Below, piece by piece: positions 55,007 to 63,303 of a stretch of 64,000 nucleotides of DNA. A program made the position numbers and the translations under genes. The first letter of the stretch is position 1. Each line of letters begins with the position of its first letter. The stretch is from Streptomyces adelaidensis (GTDB lineage: Bacteria > Actinomycetota > Actinomycetes > Streptomycetales > Streptomycetaceae): NCBI RefSeq assembly GCF_016598475.1, contig NZ_JAEMUX010000015.1, positions 1 to 64,000 of the forward strand. Direction: 5' to 3'. The notes beneath the pieces are model-generated. The model did not search any database. It had not been told where the DNA came from and worked only from the letters and a program-made list of their open reading frames with translations.

Positions 55007-56644
55007 TCAGCCCCGCCTGAAGGTGCCGAGGCCGTTCTCGTCGAACGCCTCGATCGTCACCGTCGTCGCTTTGCCGCCCTCCTCGCCCTTGAACGTCACG
55101 CCGGACGGGCCGCTGGCGTTCTCGCCGACCGTCTCGAAGTAGAACGTGTCGCCGTCGTAGTGGGTCAGGGCGAAGGTCATGGGCTTCGGGCCGAGGCGCA
55201 GGGTCAGTTCGCCGCCCGTCTCGGTGACGGTGAGGGGGCCGTAGTACGCGTTGCCGTAGGTGCCCGTGTAGGTGGGGTCGGGGCGCGCGTCGGAGGCGTC
55301 CTCGGGGGGCTTGGTGTAGTCGGTGGGGGAGTGGGACTTCTGGGCTTCCTGCTCGTAGATCTGGCCGGCCAGGTCCAGCCAGTCCTCGGTCGGCTTGCCG
55401 TGCTGGGCCGTGTCGAAGAAGTCGAACGAGACGGCGTCGGCGAGGCCGACGGGTTCGCCGTTGGTGAGGACGGCGATGCCGAGCTGCTCGCCGGGCAGCA
55501 TCGTGACGTTGGTGTTGACGCCGAGGGCGAAGGCGCCGGAGTGGCTCAGGCGGAGGCGGCCGAGGTCGTCGTAGGCGACGTTCCAGCCGAGGCCGTAGAA
55601 GCCGGCGCGGCCCGCCGGTGCGGGCGGTGGGTTGGAGACGATCTCGGGGACGTGGGTGCGTTCCAGGGGGTCGGCGGCGATGATCCGGTCGCCGTCCAGC
55701 TCGCCGTTGGCCAGCTGGAGGCGCAGCCAGCGGGAGAGGTCGCGGACCGTGGAGCTGGCGCCGCCCGCCGGTGACTGGGCGTCGGCGTCCCGGACGTGCC
55801 TCGCCTCCCAGCCGCTGCCGCTGCCGCTGCCGCTGCTGTCGCTGTCGTGGTCGCTGTCGTCGGCGCGGACGTGGGCGAAGGCCTTGTCGTTCGTGCCCTC
55901 GTAGTCGCTGAAGCGGGAGCTGGTGGCGTCCATGCCGGCCGGCTTGTAGAGCGTGTCCTCGGAGAGCTTCTCCCAGCTTGTCCCGGCGGCGTCGGCCACG
56001 GCCTCGCCCGCCGCCGTGACGCCGAAGTTGGTGTACGCGTAGCTCGCGCGGAACGGGGTCAGGGGCTCCTGACGGAGGTGGCCGAGGATGTACTCCCGGT
56101 TGTAGCCGAGGTCCTCCAGGAGGTCCCCGGCATGGTCGGGGAGGCCGCTGCGGTGGGAGAAGAGGTCGGCGACGGTGACGTGGTCGGTGACCCAGGGGTC
56201 CTTCAGGGCGAAACCGGGTAGCCGGCCGGCCACCGGGTCGTCCCAGGCGACCGTCTTGTCGCCGACGGCCCCGGCGACCACGGTCGAGGCCAGCGGCTTC
56301 GACAGGGACGCCAGCTGGAACACCGTGTCCGGGCCGACCTCGCCGTCCTGGCCCACGTGCCGCTTGCCGTAGCCGTCCAGGTGGACGACCCGGTCCTTGT
56401 ACACGACGGCCACCGCGACGCCGGGCACCCCGGTCCGGTCCATGGCGCGGTCGACGATGCCGTCGAGCGCGTCCACCGCCCGGTCGACGTCGTCCTGAGT
56501 GAGCTGGGGCGGCGGTTGCGGCGGGGGAGCCGCCGAGGCGGTGCCGACACCGAACGGGGCACCGCCGAGGACCAGGAGCGAGGCCAGGGCCGTCGCGCCC
56601 CGGGCCCTGCCGCCGCGATGTGTCCTCGTCCGTCGAGCACCCAT
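55007..56644 (-). CDS. Secreted serine hydrolase of the beta-lactamase (class C-like) family
   Basis: Extracellular penicillin-binding-protein-like hydrolase, about 545 residues. A basic, hydrophobic N-terminus resembles a signal peptide (cleavage near ASA-APP). The S-x-x-K motif is SLSK (113-116), and a YTN-type motif and a GxG-rich strand follow. The C-terminal 90 residues match the DUF3471-like beta domain (YTGTYGNAYYGPLTV onward). ATG 56644 is used; an in-phase TTG at 56656 is possible. Acts on an unknown ester, amide or peptide; resistance activity is not implied. Confidence 0.88.
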   Translation of the reverse strand: MGARRTRTHRGGRARGATALASLLVLGGAPFGVGTASAAPPPQPPPQLTQDDVDRAVDALDGIVDRAMDRTGVPGVAVAVVYKDRVVHLDGYGKRHVGQDGEVGPDTVFQLASLSKPLASTVVAGAVGDKTVAWDDPVAGRLPGFALKDPWVTDHVTVADLFSHRSGLPDHAGDLLEDLGYNREYILGHLRQEPLTPFRASYAYTNFGVTAAGEAVADAAGTSWEKLSEDTLYKPAGMDATSSRFSDYEGTNDKAFAHVRADDSDHDSDSSGSGSGSGWEARHVRDADAQSPAGGASSTVRDLSRWLRLQLANGELDGDRIIAADPLERTHVPEIVSNPPPAPAGRAGFYGLGWNVAYDDLGRLRLSHSGAFALGVNTNVTMLPGEQLGIAVLTNGEPVGLADAVSFDFFDTAQHGKPTEDWLDLAGQIYEQEAQKSHSPTDYTKPPEDASDARPDPTYTGTYGNAYYGPLTVTETGGELTLRLGPKPMTFALTHYDGDTFYFETVGENASGPSGVTFKGEEGGKATTVTIEAFDENGLGTFRRG

Positions 56645-56706
56645 GCGTTCATTCAAACGGGTGAGCCGGGCTTTGTCCTGTGGAGGAGGCGGCCCGGCCG
56701 CCGGGG

Positions 56707-56839
56707 GTCACACGGGGGCGCGCGGTGGTGGACCTGCAGGTCACACGGGGGCGCGCGGTGGTGGACCCGCAGGTCACACGGGCCCACCCTCGTGGACACG
56801 CGGGTCACGCGATGACGGTCACGCGCCACACCATGACGG
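56707..56839. repeat. 33-bp tandem repeat with degenerate tail
   Basis: GTCACACGGG-containing units begin at 56707, 56740 and 56773 (33-bp period; the first two are near-identical over 28 bases), with shorter derivatives at 56804, 56818 and 56839. The region lies upstream of the serine hydrolase and touches the stop of the siderophore-interacting gene. Confidence 0.85.
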
Positions 56840-57685
56840 TCACGCCGTCGCGGACACCCCGTCCTGCTCCGCCTCCACGCGCGCGTTCCACTCCTTCTTC
56901 GACGCCTGCCAGCCGTCCTCGTCGTGGCCGAGACGCCAGTAGCCGGAGATCGACAAGTCCTCGCGCGGAATGGCGAGTTCGACGCGCAGCAGGCGGCGCA
57001 GCTCCTTCACGAAGGCGGCCTCGCCGTGGACGAAGGCGTGCAGCCGGCCCTCGGGGAACTCCAGCGCGCGTACGGCCTCGACGAGGGCGACGCCGACGGG
57101 ACGGTCCCCGCGGTGCAGCCAGACGACATCCACATCGGAGTTGATCTTCTGCTCCTCCTCGGGCCCGGCGACCTCGACGATCGCGTGGACGCGGGCGCCG
57201 TCGGGGAGAGCCTCCAGGGAGGCGCCGATCGCGGGCAGGGCGCTCTCGTCGCCGACGAGCAGATGCCAGTCGGCCTCCGGATCGGGCGCGTAGGCACCGC
57301 CCGGGCCGAGGAAACGGATCAGCTCGCCCGGCTGGACGCGGGTGGCCCAGGGACCGGCGATGCCCTCGTCACCGTGGAGCACGAAGTCGACGGTCAGCTC
57401 GCTCAGTTCGCGATCCCAGGCACGCACGGTGTACGTCCGGGTCACCGGCCACTGGTCCCGGGGGAACTCCGCGCGGATGCGTTCGAGATCGAAGGGCTCC
57501 GGGTAGGTCACACCCTCGGGGCCGAACAGGAACTTCACATAATGGTCGGTGCTGCCGCGCAGTGAGAACCCGGCGAGACCATCGCCGCCGAGGACGACGC
57601 GCTGCATGTGCGGGGTGAGCCGCTCGGTGCGGACGACGCGCGCGGAGTGGGGCTTCGGGGTCCTGCGTACCGGACGCTCTGCCAT
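56840..57685 (-). CDS. Siderophore-interacting FAD-dependent ferric reductase
   Basis: Cytosolic flavin enzyme of 281 residues that releases iron from siderophores by reduction. The FAD domain motif TRTYTVRAWDRELSELTVDFVLHGD (RTYT...) and the NAD(P)H-binding C-terminal domain with LLVGDESALPAIG are typical of the SIP/ViuB family. ATG 57685 is followed immediately by conserved sequence. An iron box lies just upstream, so it is expected to be induced under iron limitation. Confidence 0.94.
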   Translation of the reverse strand: MAERPVRRTPKPHSARVVRTERLTPHMQRVVLGGDGLAGFSLRGSTDHYVKFLFGPEGVTYPEPFDLERIRAEFPRDQWPVTRTYTVRAWDRELSELTVDFVLHGDEGIAGPWATRVQPGELIRFLGPGGAYAPDPEADWHLLVGDESALPAIGASLEALPDGARVHAIVEVAGPEEEQKINSDVDVVWLHRGDRPVGVALVEAVRALEFPEGRLHAFVHGEAAFVKELRRLLRVELAIPREDLSISGYWRLGHDEDGWQASKKEWNARVEAEQDGVSATA

Positions 57686-57702
57686 GACGGCCTCCCAAAT
57701 AC

Positions 57703-57721
57703 CTAGCTAAGGCTTACCTAA
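57703..57721. promoter_or_regulatory. Iron box upstream of the siderophore-interacting gene
   Basis: The 19-mer CTAGCTAAGGCTTACCTAA, 18 bases before the start, matches the DmdR/DtxR-type palindrome (TTAGGTTAGGCTAACCTAA consensus) on its minus strand in most positions. Confidence 0.85.
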
Positions 57722-57833
57722 GTTAGCATCTCCCCCTGATTAACACCCCATGCTTGAGGCGTGTACGAGGACTTCACGATGTGAATCGCGCCTCAGAGCC
57801 CTCACCACCCGAGTGTCACCCCGCCCCCCGGCG

Positions 57834-57852
57834 TACGCCCCACCCGGGGCGT
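57834..57852 (-). terminator. Terminator after the exonuclease gene
   Basis: 7-bp stem ACGCCCC (57834-57840) and GGGGCGT (57846-57852), just beyond the exonuclease stop. Confidence 0.55.
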
Positions 57853-57857
57853 TCACC

Positions 57858-58787
57858 TCACGCCTGGAGCGTCGTGAGCAGTCGCTGTAGCGAACCACCG
57901 AGACCCCAGCGCGCCGCGAGCGCCTCCAGCGCCGCCGGATCCCGCGGTTCGCGCGGCAGAGCCGTATCGACGTCAGGCAAGGGTACGTCCGCCGCCACCC
58001 GTACGACCGTGGGGGCGACCGCGATGTAGGGCCGGGCCTCGTCGAGCCGCTTGCGCTGCGACGGTGTGAGCCTGGCCGCCGGGTCGTCGACCGCGGCCAT
58101 GATCCCGGTCAGGTCGCCGAACTGGTCGAGCAGCTTCGCGGCCGTCTTCTCACCGATGCCGGGCACCCCCGGCAGACCGTCGCTCGGGTCGCCGCGCAGC
58201 AGGGCCAGATCCACGTACCCGGGGCCGTCCACGCCGTACTTGCCGCGCAGCCACGCCTCGTCGGTGAGCTGGAGAGTGCCCACGCCCTTGAGCGGATACA
58301 GCACACGGACCCCGCGCCCGTCGTCGACCAGCTGGTACAGGTCGCGGTCGCCGGTGACGATGTCGACCGGCTCCTTCGCGAGGGCCGTGAAGGTGCCGAT
58401 CACGTCGTCCGCCTCGTACCCGGCGACGCCCACGCGCGCGATCCCGAGCGCGTCCAGCACCTCCTCGATGACCGGCACCTGCGGCGACAGGGTGTCCGGC
58501 ACCTGCTCCTCGTCCGGCCCGGCCGCGTGCTCCTCGGCGACGCGGTGCGCCTTGTAGGAGGGGATCAGATCGACCCGCCACTGCGGGCGCCAGTCCGCGT
58601 CCATGCACGCCACCAGGTCCGTCGGCCGGTGGTCCTTGACCAGGCGGTCGATGAACTCCAGCAGCCCGCGCACGGCGTTCACCGGTGTGCCGTCCGGGGC
58701 CCTCACGGAATCCGGCACCCCGAAATAGGCTCGGAAGTACAGCGAGGCGGTGTCGAGAAGCATCAAGCGTCGGGTCACGCCACGCAT
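57858..58787 (-). CDS. 5'-3' exonuclease, polymerase I N-terminal domain type
   Basis: Flap/5'-3' nuclease of 309 residues, about the size of the PolI N-terminal domain and without a polymerase domain. It has MLLDTASLYFRAYF, the acidic cluster ACMDADWRPQWRVDLIPSYKAHR, AGYEADDVIGTFT, VTGDRDLYQLV and the helix-hairpin-helix GVPGIGEKTAAKLL. Adjacent in-frame ATGs occur at 58787 and 58790, and GTG 58778 is also possible. A role in RNA-primer removal or repair is expected. Confidence 0.93.
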   Translation of the reverse strand: MRGVTRRLMLLDTASLYFRAYFGVPDSVRAPDGTPVNAVRGLLEFIDRLVKDHRPTDLVACMDADWRPQWRVDLIPSYKAHRVAEEHAAGPDEEQVPDTLSPQVPVIEEVLDALGIARVGVAGYEADDVIGTFTALAKEPVDIVTGDRDLYQLVDDGRGVRVLYPLKGVGTLQLTDEAWLRGKYGVDGPGYVDLALLRGDPSDGLPGVPGIGEKTAAKLLDQFGDLTGIMAAVDDPAARLTPSQRKRLDEARPYIAVAPTVVRVAADVPLPDVDTALPREPRDPAALEALAARWGLGGSLQRLLTTLQA

Positions 58788-58860
58788 CATGCCGTACTGC
58801 ACCGACACGCCGCTCCCACCCCAGGTCGCTCCCGTACGTGGCGTGCGCGAACCCGTTCCT

Positions 58861-59298
58861 CCGGCGCGTTCCGTGAACACCCCTGCCCCGGACACGGTCC
58901 AGGACGCGTACGGTCTCAAGGGCGAGTACCAGCTGGTCAAGTCCAACACCTCCGCGATGCTCGCCCAGTTGGACCGCGCATACCAGAAGAAGGAGCCGAT
59001 CGCCGTCACGCTCTGGTCGCCGCACTGCGCGTACGACAGGTACGACCTCACCCGGCTCGCCGACCCCGAGCAGACCTGGGACGCCAACAACCAGATCAGG
59101 ACGCTCCCCCACAAGGGCTTCCCCGAGAAGCACTCCGAGCTGAACGGCTGGCTGAAGAACTGGCACATGACTCCGGACGAACTGATGAGCCTTGAGCAGG
59201 CGATCCAGAAGGCCGGGCGGGGCAAGGAGGACGAGGGCGTCCAGAAGTGGATCGACGCCCACCCGGGGATCGTCGACGAGATGGCGCCGGTGAAGTAG
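58861..59298 (+). pseudogene. C-terminal remnant of a glycine-betaine/proline ABC binding protein
   Basis: The reading frame from about 58900 encodes DAYGLKGEYQLVKSNTSAM, then ITVTLWSPH-like and DLTRLADPEQTW, typical of the C-terminal lobe of ProX/OpuAC proteins. Only about 130 residues remain; the N-terminal lobe, signal peptide and lipobox are absent, and the upstream part of the frame is unrelated. It ends in a clean stop at 59298. No transporter permease or ATPase is nearby. Confidence 0.7.
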
Positions 59299-60159
59299 TC
59301 CGAGTCCGTCGTGCCGCTGGTGCCGTACCGAACGGGCGAGGTGGTTACGTACTGGCGTACGAGAGAGATCCGGACAACCGCATCGTGGGGCTGCGGTCAC
59401 CCCGATCCGGGCGCACTTCGGCAGGCCGGGCGGACCGCGCGTACGACGCTCCGCGCAGCCGGTCGCGATGTGCCGGGGGCACGTCCGAGGTCACCGCCGT
59501 GCGCGGCGACACGGGCGAAGTCACCGGAAGGTTGCGGGGAATTGTGCGGCACCGTCCGTCAACTCGCGTCGGGGTCAATGGACTTTGCGGATCGGCGGTC
59601 GAGCGCGATGACCAGCAGGAGCGTGCCGTGGCGGCTCGGGGGGCGGCCGGATGCGTCGGCGAACGTCACCGTGCATGACCGGGCGGAAAATCGCTGGTGC
59701 TGAGAGAGGACCGACGTCCACGGGTCGACTTCGGCGGCCGGGAGGCGTACGCCTGCGATCCGGTGACCGGACGTGCCGGCCGGGTCACCCCGCGCTTCCA
59801 CGGCGGCAGCGCCTCCCCCGCGAATCCGTCGGCCGCTCTCGGCGCCGGCTCCGAGGGGTGCCCCGCGCCCCTGGTCAGCCTGTTCGTGCCAGGGGAAGGA
59901 GCGGTGGGAGGGGAGCCGGGAGGGGAGGCGGGACAACCGCTCCACTGGCGAGAACCGTCAGCATGGACCTCCTCCTGGTTTACAGGGATGTGACGGGCAC
60001 GTGAAACGGTTTGCCGAACATGCGTAGGGTGCAGAGAACTCATCAGGAGAAGTGCGCCCGATGAGTGCCGGACGGGTGGCCATCCGTAACCGGAACAGTG
60101 GACGCCGGACCAGCGGGCGTCCGAGAGCCGACCGACGAGCGAAGGAGGGAGCCGGAGCT
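59299..60159. other. Gene-poor stretch
   Basis: About 860 bases between the binding-protein remnant and the XRE regulator. Several short open frames exist on both strands but none has recognisable motifs or consistent codon bias. Possibly decayed coding sequence. The last part should contain the promoter of the XRE gene. Confidence 0.5.
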
Positions 60160-60738
60160 ATGGGCGACCACAAAGAACAGCCCCTTCGGGTGGGCGCGGC
60201 CGTCCGGCGGCGGCGCCGGGCACAGGAGCTCACCCTCGCCGTCGTGGCCGAGCGCAGCGGCCTGTCGGTTCCCTTCCTCAGCCAGGTGGAGAACGAGCGG
60301 GCCCGCCCCAGCAAGCCCTCCCTGGACCGTATCGCCGACGCCCTCGGCACCACCGCCGTCGAACTCCTCGCCGCGGCCGACCCGGCGTGCAGCGTCGATG
60401 TCGTACGCGCCGCCGCGGACGGCTTCACGCCCCCCGAGTCGCACTCGCGCTCCCTGGTACGTGGTCACCACCAGCTGCACGCCATGGAGTTCACCGGCGA
60501 CCACGACGAGGGCCGCGAGGTACAGCACCGCAACGACGAGTTGCTGTACGTCGCCGACGGCGCCGTCGAGGTCGAGGCCGAGGGCCGCGCCCACCGCCTC
60601 GGGCGCGGCGACACGCTGTACATGTCCGGTGGTGTGCGGCACCGGTGGCGGGCCACCGAGCCCGACACCCGGGTGATCGTGGTGGCCGTCGCGGACCACA
60701 TCGAGGCCCTGGAGGACCGCCACCGCCAGGGCGCGTGA
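60160..60738 (+). CDS. XRE-family regulator with C-terminal cupin domain
   Basis: Transcriptional regulator of 192 residues. The N-terminal helix-turn-helix (RVGAAVRRRRRAQELTLAVVAERSGLSVPFLSQVENERARPS) is followed by a cupin sensing domain (about 110-185, RNDELLYVADGAVEVEAEGRAHRLGRGDTLYMSGGVRHRWRA in part). ATG 60160 has AAGGAGGGAG upstream. Regulators of this layout often govern amino acid, polyamine or ethanolamine genes; the target is unknown. The next sequence on this strand is a pseudogene. Confidence 0.93.
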   Translation: MGDHKEQPLRVGAAVRRRRRAQELTLAVVAERSGLSVPFLSQVENERARPSKPSLDRIADALGTTAVELLAAADPACSVDVVRAAADGFTPPESHSRSLVRGHHQLHAMEFTGDHDEGREVQHRNDELLYVADGAVEVEAEGRAHRLGRGDTLYMSGGVRHRWRATEPDTRVIVVAVADHIEALEDRHRQGA

Positions 60739-60745
60739 CACCGTC

Positions 60746-61151
60746 GTGCGCTCCGTGTCCCGAGTCGTCTCACTCGTCCCGTCGCTGACCGAGGCCGTGG
60801 CTTCCTCTCGTTGCCCGGAGTGCTGGTCGGCGCCACCGACTGGTGCGACCACCCCCGTGACCTCGACGTCGTCCGGGTCGGCGGGACCAAGAACCCCGGC
60901 ATCGACACGATCGTCCGGCTCGCCCCCGACCTCGTGATCGCCAACGAGGAGGAGAACCGCGAGCCCGACCTGACCGCCCTGCGGGAGGCGGGCGTCGAGG
61001 TCCTCGTCACCGAGGTACGGAGAGGGCGTGGCCCGGGCTGCCGGGGCCGGTGGCGCAGGGGCCGGCGCCCGACCGTCGTACGACCGCCGTGGTGCCCCTC
61101 TGGCGCCGGCCCTGGATGGTCCTCGGCCGGGACACCTTCGCCGGCGACCTG
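60746..61151 (+). pseudogene. Degraded BtuF-like substrate-binding protein
   Basis: Three pieces of one protein lie in three different frames: the start SRVVSLVPSLTEAVA (from 60746), LPGVLVGATDWCDHPRDLDVV through VEVLVTEVR (about 60808-61020), and LWRRPWMVLGRDTFAGDL (about 61070-61151). This order matches the periplasmic cobalamin-type binding proteins. There are at least two frameshifts or deletions. Homology stops at 61151, exactly where the opposite-strand TDT remnant ends. Confidence 0.8.
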
Positions 61152-61465
61152 AAGGGGGCCACGGCCGGGTCGAGGAGGTGGGCGCGGGCCTGGTTGTGGT
61201 GGGCCCAGTGCAGGGCGCGGGCGCCGAGGAGGACGGCCAGAGAGAGGAGAGCGAGGGCCCAGACCGCCGTACAGGCCGTCCGCAGCCCCGGCACGTCCAG
61301 GGGGAGCCCGGCACCGGCCGTGGCCACGATGGCGGTGCCCATGACGGGGGCGTACCAGTTGGGGCCGAGGTGGCGGGGGGCGGGGGGCGGGGAAGTGGAG
61401 TCGCGGGTGGGGAAGAACCGCCGATGGAGGCACTGGAGGCACCGGATGCGCCGGATGTACTGCAC
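61151..61465 (-). pseudogene. 5' remnant of a TDT-family (tellurite/dicarboxylate) transporter
   Basis: On the minus strand the frame encodes HLGPNWYAPVMGTAIVATAG and VWALALLSLAVLLGARALHWAHHNQARAHLLDPAVAPF, the first two transmembrane helices of TDT (TehA-like) transporters. After PF the reading changes to unrelated sequence at 61151, the same base where the BtuF remnant ends. About two thirds of the transporter is missing. It is divergent from a LysR gene that may have regulated it. Confidence 0.75.
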
Positions 61466-61561
61466 GGCCTGGACGGGCTGCGGTGGCCATGCTGCGAGCG
61501 TCCCGCCGCCCGGCGGGCCCCCACCAGGGAGTCCGCTTGTACGGGGACATAAGCTGGGGTT

Positions 61562-62482
61562 ATGAGTGAGAGCGCGGAGCGGGGCGGGCTGGCCCATCGG
61601 GTGCCGGATCTCGGGGCCCTCGAACTGCTGCTGGCCGTGGCACGGCTGGGCTCGCTCGGGCGGGCGGCGCGGGAGCTGGGGATCACCCAGCCGGCCGCGA
61701 GCAGCCGGATCCGCTCGATGGAACGCCAGCTGGGCGTCGCCCTGGTCGACCGGTCGCCGCGCGGGTCCCGGCTCACGGACGCGGGCGCGCTGGTCACGGA
61801 CTGGGCCCGGCGGATCGTGGAGGCGGCCGAGGTGTTCGACGTGGGGGCGCAGGCGCTGCGCGACCGGCGCGACTCCCGGCTCCGCGTCGCCGCCAGCATG
61901 ACGATCGCCGAGTATCTGCTGCCCGGCTGGCTCATCGCGTTGCGCACCGCGCGCCCGGACACGGCGGTCTCGCTCCTCGCGGGCAACTCGACGGTCGTCG
62001 CGGAGCGGCTGCTCGCGGACGAGGCCGACCTGGGGTTCGTCGAGGGGCCGACCGTCCCGGCCGGCCTCGACGCGGCCGTGATAGCCCACGACCACGTGAT
62101 CGTCGTGACGGCCCCCAGTCACCCCTGGGCCCGCCGCCGCAAACCCCTGGACGCGGCGGAGCTGGCCGCGACCCCGCTGATCCTCCGCGAGAAGGGTTCC
62201 GGCACCCGCCAGGTCCTGGAAGCGGCCCTCGGCACCCTGGCCCGCCCCCTCATCGAGCTCTCCTCCACCACGGCGGTCAAGTCCTCCGCGCTGAGCGGAG
62301 CCGGCCCCGCCGTGCTCAGCGAACTCGCCCTCGGCGAGGAACTCTCCGCCCGCCGGCTGATCCGCATCCCGGTGGAGGGCGTACGCCTGCGCCGGGCCCT
62401 GCGGGCCGTCTGGCCGACGGGGCACCGGCCGACGGGACCTGCGCGGGACCTGCTGGGGCTGACGCGGGCCCCCCTGGCCTGA
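61562..62482 (+). CDS. LysR-family transcriptional regulator
   Basis: DNA-binding regulator of 306 residues. The N-terminal winged helix (ALELLLAVARLGSLGRAARELGITQPAASSRIRSMERQLGVALVDRS) and a two-lobe effector domain (about 95-300) are standard. ATG 61562 begins near conserved sequence. It lies divergent from the truncated TDT transporter; LysR regulators often control the divergent gene, so it may have lost its target. Confidence 0.93.
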   Translation: MSESAERGGLAHRVPDLGALELLLAVARLGSLGRAARELGITQPAASSRIRSMERQLGVALVDRSPRGSRLTDAGALVTDWARRIVEAAEVFDVGAQALRDRRDSRLRVAASMTIAEYLLPGWLIALRTARPDTAVSLLAGNSTVVAERLLADEADLGFVEGPTVPAGLDAAVIAHDHVIVVTAPSHPWARRRKPLDAAELAATPLILREKGSGTRQVLEAALGTLARPLIELSSTTAVKSSALSGAGPAVLSELALGEELSARRLIRIPVEGVRLRRALRAVWPTGHRPTGPARDLLGLTRAPLA

Positions 62483-62505
62483 CCTCGGCCCGGGGAGGCT
62501 CTGGA

Positions 62506-62568
62506 GCCGTCAGCCGTCAGCCGTCAGCCGTCAGCCGTCAGCCGTCAGCCGTCAGCCGTCAGCCGTCA
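62506..62568. repeat. 7-bp tandem repeat (GCCGTCA) x 9
   Basis: Nine exact, uninterrupted copies between the LysR gene and the convergent PuuD-like gene; the last copy ends 4 bases before the PuuD-like stop. A slippage-prone array. Confidence 0.95.
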
Positions 62569-62572
62569 GTGA

Positions 62573-63265
62573 TCAGCGGGCGCGGGCGGCTGCGGCCCGC
62601 GTGAGGGCCTGCATCACCCGGGTGTCCTCACCCATCTCGGGATGCCACTGCACACCCAACACCCAGGCCGGATCGGGGAGTTCGATCGCCTCGACCGTGC
62701 CGTCCGCCGCGTACGCCGAGGCGTGCAGGCCCTCGCCGAGGCGGTCGACGGCCTGGTGGTGGTACGTCGGTACGGCGGTCTCCTCGGGGACGACGTCCCC
62801 GTACCGGGTGCCCGGCACCGGCTTCACGCCGTGGCGGCCGAAGACGCCCACCTCGGTCACATGGCCGTCGAGGTGCTGGACCAGTGTGCCGCCGAGCGCG
62901 ACGTTGAGGAGCTGCATGCCGCGGCAGATCCCGAGGAGGGGTGTGCCGGTGGCCAGTGCCGCCCGGATCAGGGCCAGCTCCCACGCGTCGCGCTGGGGCG
63001 CGGGCGGGCCGCAGCGGGGGGAGCGCTCGTCGCCGTACCGGGCGGGGTCGACGTCGGGGCCGCCGGCGATGACCAGCCCGTCGAGACGGGCGACGGCCTC
63101 CGCCGCGTACGACGGGTCGTCCGGCGGCAGCATCGCGGCGATGCCGCCCGCCGCCTGGACGAGCCGCGGATAGCCGATCGGCAGCAGTGCCGCCTCCAGC
63201 TCCCAGACACCCCAGCGGGCGCCGGACTCCAGATACGTACTCACACCGATCAGCGGCCTTGCCAC
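62573..63265 (-). CDS. Gamma-glutamyl-gamma-aminobutyrate hydrolase-like (peptidase C26)
   Basis: Class I glutamine-amidotransferase-fold hydrolase of 230 residues, predicted to cleave gamma-glutamyl amides in polyamine or ethanolamine catabolism. The nucleophile is Cys114 in GICRGMQ, and the His/Glu pair is in VQWHPEMGED. In Streptomyces such enzymes accompany gamma-glutamyl-polyamine/ethanolamide ligases, and the adjacent permease fits that. ATG 63265 is followed directly by conserved strand sequence. Confidence 0.92.
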   Translation of the reverse strand: MARPLIGVSTYLESGARWGVWELEAALLPIGYPRLVQAAGGIAAMLPPDDPSYAAEAVARLDGLVIAGGPDVDPARYGDERSPRCGPPAPQRDAWELALIRAALATGTPLLGICRGMQLLNVALGGTLVQHLDGHVTEVGVFGRHGVKPVPGTRYGDVVPEETAVPTYHHQAVDRLGEGLHASAYAADGTVEAIELPDPAWVLGVQWHPEMGEDTRVMQALTRAAAARAR

Positions 63266-63303
63266 GCGTGCTCCTTCCAGCGGCGGGACGGATCGGGAAA
63301 TGT

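Noticed and set aside
59559..59993. Short open frames in the gene-poor stretch
   Set aside because: Overlapping frames on both strands, no motifs, no good start signals.
61562..62425. TDT transporter continuing upstream opposite the LysR gene
   Set aside because: The open frame extends there, but conserved TDT sequence begins only around 61430 on that strand; the rest is shadow of the LysR gene.
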